From: Prochlorococcus sp. AG-402-B05
GTDB lineage: Bacteria > Cyanobacteriota > Cyanobacteriia > PCC-6307 > Cyanobiaceae
NCBI GenBank assembly: GCA_003279635.1
Contig: QCHK01000011.1
Span: 1 to 52,233 of the forward strand
Length of the DNA stretch: 52,233 nt
Reading direction: 5' to 3'
The notes under the pieces are model-generated. The model saw nothing but the letters and a program-made list of their open reading frames with translations. It had not been told where the DNA came from and ran no database searches. Positions 1-9,504 of this stretch are shown here, piece by piece. Numbering within the stretch: the first letter of the stretch is position 1; the number at the start of each line of letters is the position of its first letter. The translations under genes were made by a program, and so were the position numbers.

Positions 1-314
1 ATAGATTTTTGCTCTTGAGTGAGCGTAGATTTTCTAATTTCTTTACAGAGATGATCTAAATTATGATGTAATGGCTCGCCTCCTGTAATTACAACAAAGG
101 CTGCACCTTCTTTTTGAGCTTTGGCTGTTTGAGTTGACAAATCTATCAAGCTTTGTTGAGGATGAAGTTCTGAATTCCACGAATCTTTTGTATCACACCA
201 AGGACATCCAACTTTACAACTAGCTAATCTGATGAAGTAAGCGCTTCTACCTGCATGTTCTCCTTCTCCTTGTAGAGAATGAAAACATTCCACTACTGGT
301 AGAGATGATTTCAT
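1..314 (-). CDS. queE: 7-carboxy-7-deazaguanine synthase (QueE), N-terminal part, cut by window edge
   Basis: Radical-SAM enzyme of queuosine/7-deazaguanine synthesis that converts 6-carboxytetrahydropterin to 7-carboxy-7-deazaguanine. The first 104 codons are visible. They hold the iron-sulfur motif C-x3-C-x2-C (Cys33, Cys37, Cys40, followed by Asp-Thr-Lys), an early GEGE segment typical of QueE, and the SAM-binding ITGGEP motif near residue 78. The ATG at 314 follows directly on the pyrG stop (315-317), with no spacer, so translation is probably coupled to pyrG. The C-terminal half lies outside the window. The family assignment is strong from the motifs; activity is inferred. Confidence 0.88.
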   Translation of the reverse strand, partial: MKSSLPVVECFHSLQGEGEHAGRSAYFIRLASCKVGCPWCDTKDSWNSELHPQQSLIDLSTQTAKAQKEGAAFVVITGGEPLHHNLDHLCKEIRKSTLTQEQKS

Positions 315-1982
<1,668 letters not shown>

Positions 1983-2006
1983 TTACTTTTCAGTCATTCT
2001 TTAAGC

Positions 2007-2022
2007 TACCTTGATCTAGGTA
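2007..2022. promoter_or_regulatory. 16-bp near-palindrome in the pyrG leader
   Basis: TACCT-TGATCT-AGGTA has five perfectly complementary end bases around a GATC core. It lies 25-40 bases upstream of the pyrG ATG, in the aspS-pyrG spacer. It could be a DNA operator or a short RNA hairpin in the leader. No function is known to me. Confidence 0.35.
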
Positions 2023-2085
2023 AACTCCAAGAAATTTACATATTTTCTCTTTAGGATAATGTTTTTACCGCTAATTTCTATCAAT

Positions 2086-3906
2086 TCAATCAGGATCTAT
2101 CCAAGTAGAAGCAATATGGAGGTCTTCTAATTGTTTGTTTTCCACTTTTGCAGGTGCTTTAGCCATGGAACAACGAGCTTGTTGTGTTTTTGGAAAAGCA
2201 ATAGTATCTCTAATTGAATCTTCATTAGCTAAGAGCATAACTATTCTGTCCAATCCAAATGCAATCCCACCATGTGGTGGAGCACCCATTGAAAGGGCAT
2301 CAATTAAAAAACCAAATTGCTCTTCTGCTTCATTTTTTGATAGACCAATTACTTCTAGTACGTTTTTTTGAAGTTCTGAGTTGTGAATTCTTAAAGATCC
2401 TCCACCAATCTCTAATCCATTAAGAACTAGATCATACGCTTGAGCATTTGAATTGGGTAATTTGTCTTTCCATAAGCTTTCTGATTCACCAATATCTTCA
2501 GGCTTAGGAGCGCAGAAAGGATGATGAATTGCTTCAAGACGATTTTCATCAGAATTAAATTCAAACATAGGAAAATCAGTGACCCAAAGAAAGTTCCATT
2601 GAGCTTTTAATTCGTTGTCTGAGATTATCTTTAGATCTTTCGCAATAAATTGACGAACTCTATCTAAGGTTCTATTAACAACGTTTGTGGGCCCTGCACC
2701 AAAAAGTATTAGATCACCAGGTTTAGCTTGGGTTTTTAATAGGAGTTCTTTTATTTGTGAGGTAGTTAAATTATCTTTTATGGCTCCAATTGTATCGACT
2801 TCTTTATCATCTCGAACTCTGATAAATGCTAGTCCGCCAGCGCCAGCCTTTTGGGCTTCGCTAAAAATATCTCCACCTGGTTTTATTCTTACATTACTAA
2901 TTAAATTATTTCCATCCTCAATGGTGATGCACTTAACGCATCCACCAGAAGAAATAGCATTTGAAAAAACTTTAAATCCACTTTTGGAAAATAAGTCACT
3001 TGTGTTGACAAGTTCCATTCCATATCGAGTATCAGGTCTGTCAGTTCCAAAACGATCCATCGCTTCTTGCCAAGTCATTCTCGGAAATGGAGTTTGGAGA
3101 TTAATCCCTTTAATTTTTTTCCATATATTTACAATTAATTTTTCATTTAATTCAATGATCTCTTTTTCCTCCATAAAACTCATTTCAATATCTAATTGAG
3201 TAAATTCTGGTTGCCTGTCCGCGCGTAAATCTTCATCACGAAAACAACGAGCGACTTGGTAATAACGTTCAACTCCACCAACCATCAACAATTGTTTGAA
3301 TAATTGTGGGGATTGCGGTAAAGCAAAAAACTCGCCACCACATACACGTGAGGGGACTAAGTAATCTCTGGCTCCTTCCGGAGTTGAGCGAGTCAAAATT
3401 GGTGTTTCAACTTCTATAAATCCTTCGTTTTCAAGAAAACTTCTAGCCGCTTTGACAGTGTTATGTCTCAATCGAAGATTATTATTCATTCTCTCTCTTC
3501 TGAGATCTAAATATCTATGCCTTAGCCTGGTTTCTTCTTTAACACTCTCCTCATCATGAATTGACACTGAGAAAGGAAGTGTACTAGTGACAGCATTTAG
3601 GATTTTTATATTTTTAGCTAAGACTTCTACTTCACCTGTTGGGATTTTTGTATTAATAGCTTCGTCAGGTCTTTCTCTTACTAATCCATTGATCTGAAGA
3701 ACAGTCTCATTTCTAAGACTTTCAGCGATGCTAAAAAGATCCTGACCTTGATCTGGATCAACTGTGATTTGAATTGTTCCAGAACGATCTCTCAGATCAA
3801 TAAAAATTACTCCGCCATGATCCCTTCTGCGATCAACCCAACCACATAGTTGAACATTTGCGCTAATTGCGGAAGCTCGTAGTTCTCCACAAGTCTTATT
3901 GCGCAT
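2086..3906 (-). CDS. aspS: Aspartyl-tRNA synthetase
   Basis: Class II synthetase that charges tRNA-Asp in the cytoplasm. The order is bacterial type: an N-terminal OB-fold anticodon-binding domain ([12 protein letters not shown] region), the catalytic core with motif 2 ([17 protein letters not shown]), an inserted GAD domain and motif 3 ([13 protein letters not shown]) near the end. The frame is open further upstream to a GTG at 3942, but the ATG at 3906 gives MRNKTCGEL, the usual N-terminus, and 606 residues. A purine-rich GAGAA lies just upstream. pyrG and queE follow on the same strand. Confidence 0.96.
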   Translation of the reverse strand: MRNKTCGELRASAISANVQLCGWVDRRRDHGGVIFIDLRDRSGTIQITVDPDQGQDLFSIAESLRNETVLQINGLVRERPDEAINTKIPTGEVEVLAKNIKILNAVTSTLPFSVSIHDEESVKEETRLRHRYLDLRRERMNNNLRLRHNTVKAARSFLENEGFIEVETPILTRSTPEGARDYLVPSRVCGGEFFALPQSPQLFKQLLMVGGVERYYQVARCFRDEDLRADRQPEFTQLDIEMSFMEEKEIIELNEKLIVNIWKKIKGINLQTPFPRMTWQEAMDRFGTDRPDTRYGMELVNTSDLFSKSGFKVFSNAISSGGCVKCITIEDGNNLISNVRIKPGGDIFSEAQKAGAGGLAFIRVRDDKEVDTIGAIKDNLTTSQIKELLLKTQAKPGDLILFGAGPTNVVNRTLDRVRQFIAKDLKIISDNELKAQWNFLWVTDFPMFEFNSDENRLEAIHHPFCAPKPEDIGESESLWKDKLPNSNAQAYDLVLNGLEIGGGSLRIHNSELQKNVLEVIGLSKNEAEEQFGFLIDALSMGAPPHGGIAFGLDRIVMLLANEDSIRDTIAFPKTQQARCSMAKAPAKVENKQLEDLHIASTWIDPD

Positions 3907-3980
3907 GAAATTCTCAATCATCATGAATAATGAGTTTCCCACAAAGACCGGCTTTTATGCACAACACAGTTTCTACTTGC

Positions 3981-5099
3981 TCAAAAACCTTTTCGATAGA
4001 AAGGTCTTTTTACGATTATTGCAGGATGTTTTTTTCCTCTAATTTCTACTTCTATTTGAGTATTGACTTTTGCAATTTCGCTTGGCACATAAGCAAGAGC
4101 TATGGGTTTTTTCAATGTTGGAGACCAAGTTCCGCTAGTAACCATTCCAACAGTTTCGCTGTTGTATAGAACAGGATATCCTTGTCTTGCAATTCCTTTG
4201 TCTAGGACTTGAATACCAACAAGTTTTTTTTGCGTTCCAACTTCGGCTTGTTTTTCTAGGGCTTTCCTACCTATGAAATCATTAGGCATTTCTAAATGAA
4301 CTAACCAACCCAAGCCAGCTTCAAAGGGAGTTGTATCTAGGTTGATATCGTTGCCATATAAATGCATAGAAGCCTCTAATCGCAGTGTATCTCTTGCTCC
4401 TAGCCCGCATGGAGTAACTCCGGATGCAATTAGACTCTTCCAGATAGATTTTGCTGTTTCAGGAGATGACAAGAATTCGAAACCTTCCTCTCCTGTATAA
4501 CCAGTTCGTGCAATAAAAATTGATTCTTGTGGGTTTATTAGATTGGGATTTGAAGTAATAGTTCTGTGACCAAAACGTGGCAAATTAGTTAAAGGCTCTT
4601 CGAGAATTTTCTCAAGTGTACTTATCGATTCTGGACCTTGGATCGCAATTAATGCACCCTCTGGCATGAATTCGGATATTGTGATTTCCTTTTTAGAAAG
4701 ATTTGAACTCAACCATTCAATGTCAGATTCTTTTCTTCCCGCATTAATAACTAGAACTATACTTTCTTCTTTTGTATCTAAAATTCCTTGATCATAAATG
4801 ATTAGATCGTCTTGAATTCCTCCATTTTCTTTTAAAAAAACTGTATAACACGCTTCACTAGGTCCTATTCGAAACACGTCTGAGGGAACTAAATTCTGTA
4901 ATGCACTTTTGATGTTTTTACCTGTTAATTGCACAACACCCATGTGAGATATGTCGAACATTCCAACATTTTTTCTTACTGCATTGTGTTCTTCTATTAA
5001 CCCAGAAAAACTAACAGGCATTTCCCAATTTGCAAAAGGGACCATTTTACCGCCTAATTCTTTGCATTCTTGATAAAGAGGAGTTTGCAGTAATTTCAT
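3981..5099 (-). CDS. gcvT: Aminomethyltransferase, glycine cleavage T protein
   Basis: T protein of the glycine cleavage system. It moves the aminomethyl carbon from lipoylated GcvH to tetrahydrofolate and releases ammonia. At 372 residues it is full length, with an N-terminal folate-binding fold (MFDISHMG), the conserved GLGARDTLRLEASMHLYGND segment and a C-terminal barrel ending in a KRPFYRKGF tail. It is far from gcvH-gcvP at 24.5-28 kb. A stem with a U-tract overlaps its last codons. In this organism it should serve photorespiratory glycine use; that role is inferred. Confidence 0.96.
   Translation of the reverse strand: MKLLQTPLYQECKELGGKMVPFANWEMPVSFSGLIEEHNAVRKNVGMFDISHMGVVQLTGKNIKSALQNLVPSDVFRIGPSEACYTVFLKENGGIQDDLIIYDQGILDTKEESIVLVINAGRKESDIEWLSSNLSKKEITISEFMPEGALIAIQGPESISTLEKILEEPLTNLPRFGHRTITSNPNLINPQESIFIARTGYTGEEGFEFLSSPETAKSIWKSLIASGVTPCGLGARDTLRLEASMHLYGNDINLDTTPFEAGLGWLVHLEMPNDFIGRKALEKQAEVGTQKKLVGIQVLDKGIARQGYPVLYNSETVGMVTSGTWSPTLKKPIALAYVPSEIAKVNTQIEVEIRGKKHPAIIVKRPFYRKGF
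3983..4010 (-). terminator. Intrinsic terminator-like stem overlapping the gcvT stop
   Basis: Read on the minus strand, ACCTTT pairs with AAAGGT across a seven-base loop. Four A:T pairs extend the stem beyond one unpaired base, and TTTTT runs into the TGA stop. The structure therefore sits inside the last codons of gcvT. It could end or attenuate transcription before aspS. Prediction by eye only. Confidence 0.45.
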
Positions 5100-5210
5100 T
5101 TTTTGTTGAACAGTAAAAGAAATTCACAATTAATACCGTGAACTTATAAGAATTTCTAAAACTAAATTTAATGCTTTGTGGCTCGATCCGGAAAGTTTTA
5201 CTACTCTATG

Positions 5211-5227
5211 AGTCTTGGGTTAAGACT
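5211..5227 (+). promoter_or_regulatory. Perfect hairpin just before the small Cys-rich ORF
   Basis: AGTCTT-GGGTT-AAGACT is a perfect 6-bp stem with a 5-base loop, ending two bases before the ATG at 5230. In an mRNA it would occupy the ribosome-binding region. It could also be a DNA operator in the spacer shared with gcvT. Confidence 0.4.
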
Positions 5228-5229
5228 TA

Positions 5230-5445
5230 ATGACTGCAAAAAGATCTTGTAGGAGCTGCAATCAATGTGTTTCAAGTCATTTTGATTCATTCTCATGGTG
5301 CAAACTTAGAAAAATAAAAATACATTCTGAGATATCTTCATTTGTTTCTTGTGGTCATTGGATAAAAAAAGAACCTAATATCCCAAAGATTTCTGAAAAA
5401 TTTGTTCATCAACAACTCGATTTTGGAAAGGTATTAGTTGAATGA
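5230..5445 (+). CDS. Small cysteine-rich protein, possible metal-binding
   Basis: A 71-residue ORF in the spacer between gcvT and speB, on the opposite strand to both. It opens with a C-x2-C-x2-C cluster (Cys7, Cys10, Cys13) followed by Cys24 and Cys41 plus several His, a layout that suggests zinc or Fe-S binding. It has no signal peptide or membrane segment. A perfect hairpin stands just before its ATG, so any Shine-Dalgarno site is absent or hidden. The ORF ends cleanly before the speB stop. I do not recognise a named family. It is probably a real gene because of the cysteine pattern and fit in the spacer. Confidence 0.62.
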   Translation: MTAKRSCRSCNQCVSSHFDSFSWCKLRKIKIHSEISSFVSCGHWIKKEPNIPKISEKFVHQQLDFGKVLVE

Positions 5446-5464
5446 AAAATTAAATGCAAATTTT

Positions 5465-6364
5465 TTAGGATGATTTGTCTAATAACATAATTAATGAACG
5501 TATAACTTTTGCTGCAAGGATGCTACTAATACCAGTGTTATCTAATTTGGGAGATAATTCGACTACATCAGCACCAATTAAATTATGAGACTTAATCACA
5601 TTTATGATTGCTGCAAAATCTCCCCAAAAATAGCCTCCGGGCTCAGGAGTGCCTGTTCCTGGCATTATAGAGGGATCAAACCAATCTAAATCAAAAGTTA
5701 AATAGATTGGTCTCCCTTTAAAACTTTTTAGAGCTTCGTCTAAAGATTGTGCATTCATTCCCAAAGTATTTTGAATTAACCTTTTACTATTATTCATTTC
5801 AAGAAATTCTGATTTTGTTCCACTTCTTATTCCTATTTGAAAGATCTTTTTGCTAGGCAGTATTTCTAAACATCTTTTCATAGTACATGCATGACTAAAT
5901 TTACTACCTAACCATTCATCTCTAAGGTCTGCATGAGCATCTAATTGAAGCATAATTAAGTCAGGATAATTAGTAATTATTGATTTAATCACACCACTTG
6001 TTATTGAATGCTCTCCACCAATAACAAGAGGCTTTAAATTATTTTTAAGTAAAATATTTGTAGCATCTCTTATATAGTTAAGTGTTAATTTTGCATCTCC
6101 AAGGGGAACATCTAATGAACCTAAATCAGCAAACTTTATATCTTCTAAATCTAAATTTAATTGCGGACAATATGTTTCAATTCCATAACTATCTTCCCTG
6201 ACAGCAGAAGGACCAAATCTTGCACCAGGTCTAAAGCAACAAGTTCCATCATAAGGAACTCCTAAAAGCGACACTCTGCATTGATCGATGCCTCTTTGGG
6301 CGCCCATAAATATTGCACCATCGTTATTAAATATTGATAGATCTTTGAGGTTGGATTTGGTCAT
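5465..6364 (-). CDS. speB: Agmatinase/arginase-family ureohydrolase
   Basis: Manganese-type ureohydrolase. The metal ligands are all visible: GGEHS (116-120), DAHAD (142-146), SHA near 158 and DLDWFDP (225-231). The 299-residue length is normal. Its ATG overlaps the speE stop by four bases (ATGA), so the two are translationally coupled and presumably share a polyamine pathway: agmatine to putrescine, then spermidine. Caution: some cyanobacterial members of this superfamily hydrolyse guanidine or other guanidino compounds, so substrate is inferred mainly from the speE linkage. Confidence 0.87.
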   Translation of the reverse strand: MTKSNLKDLSIFNNDGAIFMGAQRGIDQCRVSLLGVPYDGTCCFRPGARFGPSAVREDSYGIETYCPQLNLDLEDIKFADLGSLDVPLGDAKLTLNYIRDATNILLKNNLKPLVIGGEHSITSGVIKSIITNYPDLIMLQLDAHADLRDEWLGSKFSHACTMKRCLEILPSKKIFQIGIRSGTKSEFLEMNNSKRLIQNTLGMNAQSLDEALKSFKGRPIYLTFDLDWFDPSIMPGTGTPEPGGYFWGDFAAIINVIKSHNLIGADVVELSPKLDNTGISSILAAKVIRSLIMLLDKSS

Positions 6365-7227
6365 GTTTTTGCTAGCTCCCTTTCTATGAATGCAGGAATA
6401 GCGTTAAATGCACCTTGCTGCCATCGCTCACTCCAAATCTGACAATTTTCGGAGATTTCTTCTATGCGACTTTTTCTTGGATGCATATATTTTGGCTTCT
6501 CCATAGATGCAAATGTCCAGCTCCATAAGCCGCTTGGGTATATGGATACAGATCCATACATTGGATCTGCGTAGTCAAAAATTTCACGAAGAGTTTTGAC
6601 AATATTTATATGAATTTGTTGAAAAGACTCTGGAGATTCACTTTGTGTTGCTAAAACCCCTCCATGTTTAAGTATTCGTCTGCAATCTTTGAGAAAAGAA
6701 TTGCTGAATAATTCTTTGGACGGTCCAATAGGATCTGCGCCATCAATAATAATCACATCATATGAATTCTCTTTTCTATGTTTTACCCAATCAATCCCAT
6801 TCTTGATTTGTAAATTCAATCTTGAATCAGACCATGCATTTCCTCCAATAGTAGGTAAATACTTTTGGCTTAATTCAATAACTCTTAGATCAATTTCAAC
6901 TAAATCGATAGACTTAACCTCTTTATATCTTAAACATTCTCTTGCACTACCCCCATCACCTCCTCCAATAATTAAAATATTATCTATTTGTGTAGAACAA
7001 CACAAGGCAGGATGAATAAGACATTCATGATAACACTTTTCAGACTTTTCTGCAGTCATCCAACAATCATCAAGTAATAGTGCTTTTCCATATCTTTTGC
7101 TGTCATATATGGTAATTTTTTGAAAAGGACTAGACTCTTCTAGTATTAATTTGCCCTGTAGTCCATATCTAACGCCTTGATGATACTCGTCAACCCACTC
7201 TGATCTTGTTTTTAGTTTGTAATTCAT
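6361..7227 (-). CDS. speE: Spermidine synthase (polyamine aminopropyltransferase)
   Basis: Transfers an aminopropyl group from decarboxylated S-adenosylmethionine to putrescine. The 288 residues contain the SAM-binding signature [10 protein letters not shown] (88-97), the acidic VEIDLRVI strand near 110 and the catalytic DGADPIGP loop (162-169). It lies between mazG (10-base gap) and speB (4-base overlap) on one strand, which looks like a single operon. Confidence 0.94.
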   Translation of the reverse strand: MNYKLKTRSEWVDEYHQGVRYGLQGKLILEESSPFQKITIYDSKRYGKALLLDDCWMTAEKSEKCYHECLIHPALCCSTQIDNILIIGGGDGGSARECLRYKEVKSIDLVEIDLRVIELSQKYLPTIGGNAWSDSRLNLQIKNGIDWVKHRKENSYDVIIIDGADPIGPSKELFSNSFLKDCRRILKHGGVLATQSESPESFQQIHINIVKTLREIFDYADPMYGSVSIYPSGLWSWTFASMEKPKYMHPRKSRIEEISENCQIWSERWQQGAFNAIPAFIERELAKT

Positions 7228-7237
7228 GATTATGATA

Positions 7238-8050
7238 TTAATGCTTGAGATTGATCTTCGCTAATTCCCAGTACTTTTCTAATTTTTTTTTTGATTGAGA
7301 ATGTAATTCGCCATCTATATTTTCTTCTATGTATGTTAATCGTTCTAGGAATCTTTTATTAGTTTTTGCTAATCCCTCTTCTATTGATATTTTATTCCAT
7401 CTTGCAATATTTATCAATGTAAATAATACGTCTCCTATTTCAGCTTCAGCCTCGGAAGTATTTTCTTGCTTTAATGCATCTTTTAATTCTTCTAATTCTT
7501 CATATAATTTATCCCAGATTTGATCAATTTTCTCCCATTCGAATCCGTTTTTTGAAGCTCTTTTTGAGATAATTAGTGCTGCTTTCGTAGCGGGTTGTGG
7601 TCTTATCTTTAATTTTAATCGGTCACTAATTGGGGTTTTTGAATTATTTAATGGTTTTTCATTATTCTTGATTTTTTCCCAAGAGTCTTCCACTTCTTTG
7701 ATACTAACTTTTGCTTTATTTTTGAATACATGTGGATGCCTTCGAATTAGTTTTTCAGTAATGATGTCAAGGATGTCTGTTATGTCAAATAAGTTTTTTT
7801 CTTTTGCTATTTGAGCATGCAAAATTACTTGCAGTAAGAGATCTCCAAGCTCTTCTTTTAATTCGTCAGGATTGTCTTCTCGTATTGCGTGAGCAACTTC
7901 ATAGGCTTCCTCTAGAACATATGGGACCAAAGAAAGATGCGTTTGCTTTAGGTCCCAAGGACAGCCACTGATTGGATCTCTGAGGCCTGAAACTACTTCA
8001 AGGAGTTTATTCATTTTATCTTTTGTATTTATTTGGTTTGTGTTTGTCAT
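7238..8050 (-). CDS. mazG: Nucleoside triphosphate pyrophosphohydrolase MazG
   Basis: Hydrolyses (d)NTPs to monophosphates and pyrophosphate, a housecleaning or (p)ppGpp-related role. It has the tandem MazG arrangement. The first domain has PWDLKQTH, the EEAYE helix and the [10 protein letters not shown] metal-binding helix. A second, more diverged copy follows around residues 165-225 (EEIGDVLF-like [12 protein letters not shown]). At 270 residues it has the normal two-domain length. It is the first gene of the mazG-speE-speB run. Confidence 0.92.
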   Translation of the reverse strand: MTNTNQINTKDKMNKLLEVVSGLRDPISGCPWDLKQTHLSLVPYVLEEAYEVAHAIREDNPDELKEELGDLLLQVILHAQIAKEKNLFDITDILDIITEKLIRRHPHVFKNKAKVSIKEVEDSWEKIKNNEKPLNNSKTPISDRLKLKIRPQPATKAALIISKRASKNGFEWEKIDQIWDKLYEELEELKDALKQENTSEAEAEIGDVLFTLINIARWNKISIEEGLAKTNKRFLERLTYIEENIDGELHSQSKKKLEKYWELAKINLKH

Positions 8051-8089
8051 TTCTATTTGTCTTGATAGAACTCTGTTACTAAGCTCAGA

Positions 8090-8109
8090 AACGATTTTTT
8101 TGAATCGTT
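8090..8109. promoter_or_regulatory. Perfect 7-bp inverted repeat upstream of mazG
   Basis: AACGATT-TTTTTG-AATCGTT forms a perfect 7-bp stem with a 6-base loop, 40 bases upstream of the mazG ATG, in the spacer shared with the divergent tRNA-Val gene. Neither side has a following U-tract, so an operator or leader hairpin is more likely than a terminator. Confidence 0.4.
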
Positions 8110-8126
8110 GATCTAATTATGATTAA

Positions 8127-8157
8127 TTGTCAAAAACAGAGCAGCTTGAGGTATAAA
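8127..8157 (+). promoter_or_regulatory. Candidate sigma-70-type promoter of tRNA-Val
   Basis: TTGTCA (8127-8132) and TATAAA (8152-8157) are separated by 19 bases. They lie about 35 bases upstream of the mature tRNA 5' end, leaving a short leader. The spacing is a little long, so this is a reading by eye. Confidence 0.4.
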
Positions 8158-8191
8158 GTAAATGAATTAGTCAAAGGACTAAAAATTGTAT

Positions 8192-8263
<72 letters not shown>

Positions 8264-8282
8264 TCTAAATTATTCTTTATTT

Positions 8283-8633
8283 ATGCAAAATGGTCCTGGA
8301 TTAAAAATTTCAGCAACGGCAGTCGCAGAGTTAAACAGGCAAGCTGCTTTTACTGGCACTCCTGGGGTTATGCATATTGATTTATTGGATGATATGTGTG
8401 GAGAGGGTTGGAAATTTATCAGAATTAGATCAGGAAAAAACGACGGTGTTCCACTTGCTAGAGCTGACGGGATTACTTTGTATGCTCGCCAAGATCAAAT
8501 TCTATTTTTTCAAGGTCTTAAGCTGAATTATTTTGGTGATCTAAGTGGAGGTGGATTTCTGATTAGCACGCCAAAAGGGGCGGAGCCTTCTCCATGTGGA
8601 TCAGGCTTTAGAAAACTGTCAAAAGTTCAATAA
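8283..8633 (+). CDS. HesB/IscA-like protein with reduced cysteine set
   Basis: A 116-residue protein resembling A-type iron-sulfur carriers. It opens with LKISATAVAELNR, where the family has its first helix. Its C-terminal part, LNYFGDLSGGGFLIS then CGSGF, follows the family's strand and tail. Canonical carriers have one central Cys and a C-terminal C-x-C. Here only Cys39 and Cys105 are present, and Ser107 stands where the last Cys would be. It may bind clusters differently or have lost the carrier role. It starts 20 bases after tRNA-Val and may be cotranscribed with it. Fold assignment is moderate; function is not settled. Confidence 0.7.
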   Translation: MQNGPGLKISATAVAELNRQAAFTGTPGVMHIDLLDDMCGEGWKFIRIRSGKNDGVPLARADGITLYARQDQILFFQGLKLNYFGDLSGGGFLISTPKGAEPSPCGSGFRKLSKVQ

Positions 8634-8660
8634 TTTTTTAAAACAATTAGAGAATTGAAT

Positions 8661-8912
8661 TTATTCTTCTGGAAACAAGATCGCAGAGAGCTCATCGGAA
8701 TCAACTTCATAGACGCGAGCTAAACTTGTCTCAATTGCGCTAGTTACTTCACCGGGTAAGAATCTCATGGCATTTAAAGCATCATCTGATATTTCCTCTG
8801 TAAGCAACTTTTTTTTACTATTTAATTTTTCATCGTTGATTACAGCGATGACCCAGCTTTGATATGCATAAACAAGATCGGAGAACTCAAGTTCAGGGTC
8901 GTTCAGATCCAT
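8661..8912 (-). CDS. Conserved-type small acidic protein of unknown function
   Basis: An 83-residue acidic protein starting at the ATG at 8912 (MDLNDPELEF). The frame is open to a TTG at 8936, but the ATG is more natural. It looks helical, with an aromatic stretch near the start (DLVYAYQSWVIAVIND) and an acidic end (VDSDELSAILFPEE). No catalytic motif or membrane segment is seen. It converges with the HesB-like gene and diverges from the unknown gene at 8967 with a 54-base spacer. I do not recognise a family. Confidence 0.7.
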   Translation of the reverse strand: MDLNDPELEFSDLVYAYQSWVIAVINDEKLNSKKKLLTEEISDDALNAMRFLPGEVTSAIETSLARVYEVDSDELSAILFPEE

Positions 8913-8966
8913 AACAAATAAACAGATAACGAACAATAAACACTAGTTTGACTGTAGTTGGAGAAA

Positions 8967-9431
8967 ATGTCTTCTATGGAACCAATATCTCGCACGTCTA
9001 TTCAAGCAAAAGCCTTTGAGTTCGCTTTGCTGGAATTAATTTATAGTAAGCGAGATAGCTTTAAACCATTATGGAGTGTAGATAGCTGGGCTAAATTTTT
9101 AATTTGGTTAAGTTTAAATTGTGGGCTTTCTGGAGAAAAAGAAAGCCTAGAAATGTTTGTGAAAGCTATGGGCTCTCCTTTAACAAGTCGAATGAGAAAA
9201 ATATTTTTTGAAAGATCTTTAGAAGATTTTTCATTACATGTGATGGCTGATCCTGCAGAATCGCAAGTTTTGATTATGCCTATAGCTTTAGATAAGAGGA
9301 TTAATGATAATGACGTAGTTCAAGCCTTAGAAATGATCGGTTTAAGCGACAAGGTTTCTTTATCTTCGGATGCATGGGGAAGATATGACTCAATAGTTTC
9401 GATTCCTTGGAATGTGAAAAGTGACATTTGA
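8967..9431 (+). CDS. Unknown cytoplasmic protein
   Basis: About 154 residues, mixed helical, without signal peptide or membrane span. Notable stretches are FEFALLELIYSKRDSF at the N-terminus, a Trp-rich SVDSWAKFLIWLSLN region and a C-terminal SDAWGRYDSIVSIPW. The ATG at 8967 is preceded by GGAG at 8960-8963, a rather close Shine-Dalgarno. A second ATG at 8976 has better spacing, and a TTG at 8958 is open but unlikely. valS follows on the same strand after 73 bases. No family recognised. Confidence 0.75.
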   Translation: MSSMEPISRTSIQAKAFEFALLELIYSKRDSFKPLWSVDSWAKFLIWLSLNCGLSGEKESLEMFVKAMGSPLTSRMRKIFFERSLEDFSLHVMADPAESQVLIMPIALDKRINDNDVVQALEMIGLSDKVSLSSDAWGRYDSIVSIPWNVKSDI

Positions 9432-9504
9432 ATTTAGGAAAAGCAAGAATGATGTAAAACTTTTGTCGGGAATGAGTAAATTAAATTAAACACATTTTTT
9501 TTCT

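Noticed and set aside
2687-3199. Long plus-strand open frame inside aspS
   Set aside because: It lies wholly within the well-supported aspS on the other strand and shows no domain or start signal.
5100-5229. Possible glycine riboswitch before gcvT
   Set aside because: The conserved glycine aptamer words could not be found in the leader on the minus strand, and the leader is short.
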